Positions 33,133-34,599 of a stretch of 34,599 nt of DNA are shown here, piece after piece. How positions within the stretch are numbered: position 1 is the stretch's first letter; every line of letters begins with the position of its first letter. The DNA is from Kineosphaera limosa NBRC 100340 (GTDB lineage: Bacteria > Actinomycetota > Actinomycetes > Actinomycetales > Dermatophilaceae): positions 1 through 34,599 of the forward strand of contig NZ_BAHD01000073.1 in NCBI RefSeq assembly GCF_000298215.1, in the 5' to 3' direction. Position numbers and translations under genes: made by a program. A model generated the notes under the pieces. That model did no database searches. It was not told the DNA's origin and worked only from the letters and a program-made list of their open reading frames with translations.

Positions 33133-34356
33133 TCAGTGGTCCGGGCGGTCCAGGGGGAGGACCTTGTCGGTCGACATGGCCGCAGACTTCGTCGCGGCGC
33201 GCGCGGCGGGGAAGCAGCCGGAGGCCGTGCCGAGCCGTTGCAGGCCGACGAGGTCACCGGCTCCCCAGACGGCCGGCTTCGACGTGGTAGCCGGGTACAT
33301 GATCTGGATCGGGTCGGAGACGGTCGGGTGGTCGAGGCCGACGACGTGGCCGAGCTCGTGCATGAGCACCTGCCCCCAGGTGCCGAGCAGGCCGGTGGAG
33401 TTGCCGCGGCCGAACCCGGTGGGCAGCTTCTTGGTGTTGTCGAGCACGACGTAGCCCTGCACGATGCGGTGCCAGGAGCCTGACCCGACGCGCTGCGGGG
33501 TCGGTTCGAAGAAGGCGCCACCGACGCCGACGATGTCGGACCCCTTCGTCAGGTACGCCGAGCGCTTGGCGGGTCGGGTGTCGCCGGGCCGGGCGAACGC
33601 GACGACGAGGTCAGTGCCCTTGGGGTAGGTGTCGGGCACGTCCTGACCCTTAGAGCCCGGGACGACGCCGGTCGTGCCGACCTTGACGAACCGCATGCCG
33701 GTGCCGGCGGCGATCTGCCCGATCGCGGCGTCGATGTCGGCGGCCGCACCCTTGGGCGCCCCCTCGAGGTTCACGCGGTACCGCACGGGGCTGCACGGAT
33801 TCCACCGCGCGGGCGGCGTTGTCAGATACCCCACGGACTTGGGGTTGCCGGCTCCCACGAGCATCGTGAACGGCCGTGACGTGCCGACGCGCTGGCCACC
33901 GTTGGAGACGGAAGCGACGCGGAAAACGGTGCGGCCCTTGGCGCTCGTGGGCACGCGAAGCGTGTAGGCGCGCGCGGCGGCGCTGGTGCCAGGTGGCGTC
34001 ACCGACGCCACGGTGCGCCACGATCGGCCGTGCAACCGCTGGAGCGATACGGCGGTCTTCGGTTGGGCGCTCTTCAACTGCCCGGTGACGCTGACTCGCG
34101 CTCCGGGTCGCGCCACGGTCGTCGACGGCTTCGCTGACACGGCGGGGGCCGCGGTCGCCGCGGTGGTGGCAGTCGCGACGGCAGCGGGCGATGCGGCGGC
34201 ACCGAATGAAGCAACGGGCGCGGCCGTCGCGGAGGACGCCCCGGCCGGCCCGGCGACGGTCGCGCCGACGAGTGCCAGGGAGGTGAGACCGATGGCCAGA
34301 CGAGCGGCAGGGGCCGGTCGCTGGGCACGCGCAGAAGGTCGAGATGGCGTTGTCAT
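33133..34356 (-). CDS. Secreted metzincin-type zinc metalloprotease (matrixin-like)
   Basis: The 407-aa product starts with a signal peptide (basic start, hydrophobic ARLAIGLTSLALVGATVAGPAGA, Ala-rich cleavage region to about 45). An Ala/Thr-rich linker and a beta-sandwich-like domain (about 78-165: VSVTGQLKSAQPKTAVSLQRL) follow. The protease domain has HELGHVVGLDH (333-343), the zinc motif HExxHxxGxxH, and a Met-turn Met near 353 (PIQIMYP). Two Cys (188 and one near the C-terminus) could form a disulfide. It is a probable extracellular protease. ATG 34356 has AAGGGA 9 nt upstream. Confidence 0.88.
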   Translation of the reverse strand: MTTPSRPSARAQRPAPAARLAIGLTSLALVGATVAGPAGASSATAAPVASFGAAASPAAVATATTAATAAPAVSAKPSTTVARPGARVSVTGQLKSAQPKTAVSLQRLHGRSWRTVASVTPPGTSAAARAYTLRVPTSAKGRTVFRVASVSNGGQRVGTSRPFTMLVGAGNPKSVGYLTTPPARWNPCSPVRYRVNLEGAPKGAAADIDAAIGQIAAGTGMRFVKVGTTGVVPGSKGQDVPDTYPKGTDLVVAFARPGDTRPAKRSAYLTKGSDIVGVGGAFFEPTPQRVGSGSWHRIVQGYVVLDNTKKLPTGFGRGNSTGLLGTWGQVLMHELGHVVGLDHPTVSDPIQIMYPATTSKPAVWGAGDLVGLQRLGTASGCFPAARAATKSAAMSTDKVLPLDRPDH

Positions 34357-34445
34357 GAGGGGAGTCCCTTCACGTCTTGGCCGGCTGGTAGCCGATTCCG
34401 ACGGTGGTCACCGTTTCATGCGGCGCTGAGCGTCCCCCAACAACG

Positions 34446-34480
34446 ACCTACTGCAGCGGAGCGTCGTCCGTGCAGTAGGT
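34446..34480. repeat. 10-bp inverted repeat upstream of the protease gene
   Basis: ACCTACTGCA (34446-34455) and TGCAGTAGGT (34471-34480) are perfect arms around 15 nt, with a further CGGA/TCCG pair inside. It lies 90-124 bp upstream of the protease start and overlaps the end of the small reading frame at 34448-34597. It may be a terminator for that frame or an operator. Confidence 0.55.
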
Positions 34481-34597
34481 GCTGCAGTTCTGTCGCTTCG
34501 ATGACCGAATACTCATCGAGAATGCCCCCTCGCCGAGGGTGGCGAGCGCCCCGTCCACGTTTCGGGCGCTGTCGGGTGGCGATCCCGTCCCGCGGGG
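34448..34597 (-). CDS. 3' end of a small Cys/Ser/Thr-rich protein, cut by the window edge
   Basis: A minus-strand frame is open from the window end to a TAG at 34448-34450. It gives VDGALATLGEGAFSMSI from GTG 34558, then a tail with SSKRQNCSTYCTDDAPLQ. Codon bias is fair. No ribosome binding site precedes the internal GTG or ATG (34516), so the true start is probably outside. The short Cys/Ser/Thr-rich end recalls precursors of modified peptides, but no modification enzyme is in view, so this is only a hint. Confidence 0.35.
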   Translation of the reverse strand, partial: PRGTGSPPDSARNVDGALATLGEGAFSMSIRSSKRQNCSTYCTDDAPLQ

Positions 34598-34599
34598 GG

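Overview
The window is very GC-rich, with strong G/C bias at third codon positions, GTG starts, GTGA/ATGA gene overlaps and a near-consensus DtxR/IdeR iron box. This points to an actinobacterium, probably of the Micrococcales; I cannot name a genus from sequence alone. I saw no rRNA, tRNA, CRISPR array or complete insertion sequence.

Region 1 (1-5616) looks like an accessory, rearranged segment. It holds the 3' end of an unknown gene, a perfect AT-rich inverted repeat, a SAM methyltransferase with a His-rich N-terminus, a DUF952-GNAT fusion, a broken LuxR-type ATPase regulator, an unrecognised 355-aa protein, and a nitrilase-like gene cut off before its catalytic cysteine. The cut is made by a second, diverged copy of the segment lying between the methyltransferase and DUF952 genes. 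That segment carries a palindromic core whose arms show a compensatory change between the two copies.

Region 2 (5616-14404) has two unrelated AAA-type ATPases (AAA/DUF4143 and an Orc1-like AAA_16), an SRPBCC protein, a 17-bp tandem repeat, a rhodanese, an Fpg/Nei-type DNA glycosylase next to an App1-family phosphatase, a hypothetical protein preceded by a 20-codon ORF that overlaps it by ATGA, a membrane protein and an inositol-monophosphatase-family enzyme.

Region 3 (14493-20341) is metabolic: a hexose-6-phosphate mutarotase-like protein, then a tartrate/D-malate dehydrogenase, a LysR regulator and a divergently transcribed SLC13/DASS dicarboxylate transporter, which together look like a C4-dicarboxylate utilisation cluster. 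A DMT/EamA transporter with a strikingly His-rich tail follows.

Region 4 (20469-23446) is an iron(II) uptake operon, feoA-feoB-nfu-like, downstream of the DtxR/IdeR box at 23428-23446. Two small unrelated membrane protein genes follow.

Region 5 (24788-33050) is a seven-gene molybdo-hydroxylase cluster on the minus strand, read as coxD(moxR)-coxE-coxF(xdhC)-coxS-coxL-coxM-coxG. The large subunit carries AYRGAGR, the signature of form II rather than form I CO dehydrogenase, so the natural substrate is open. A palindromic 123-bp element (41 codons, in frame, no stop) sits in the coding region of coxE.

The window ends with a secreted metzincin-type metalloprotease and a small Cys/Ser/Thr-rich reading frame cut by the window edge.
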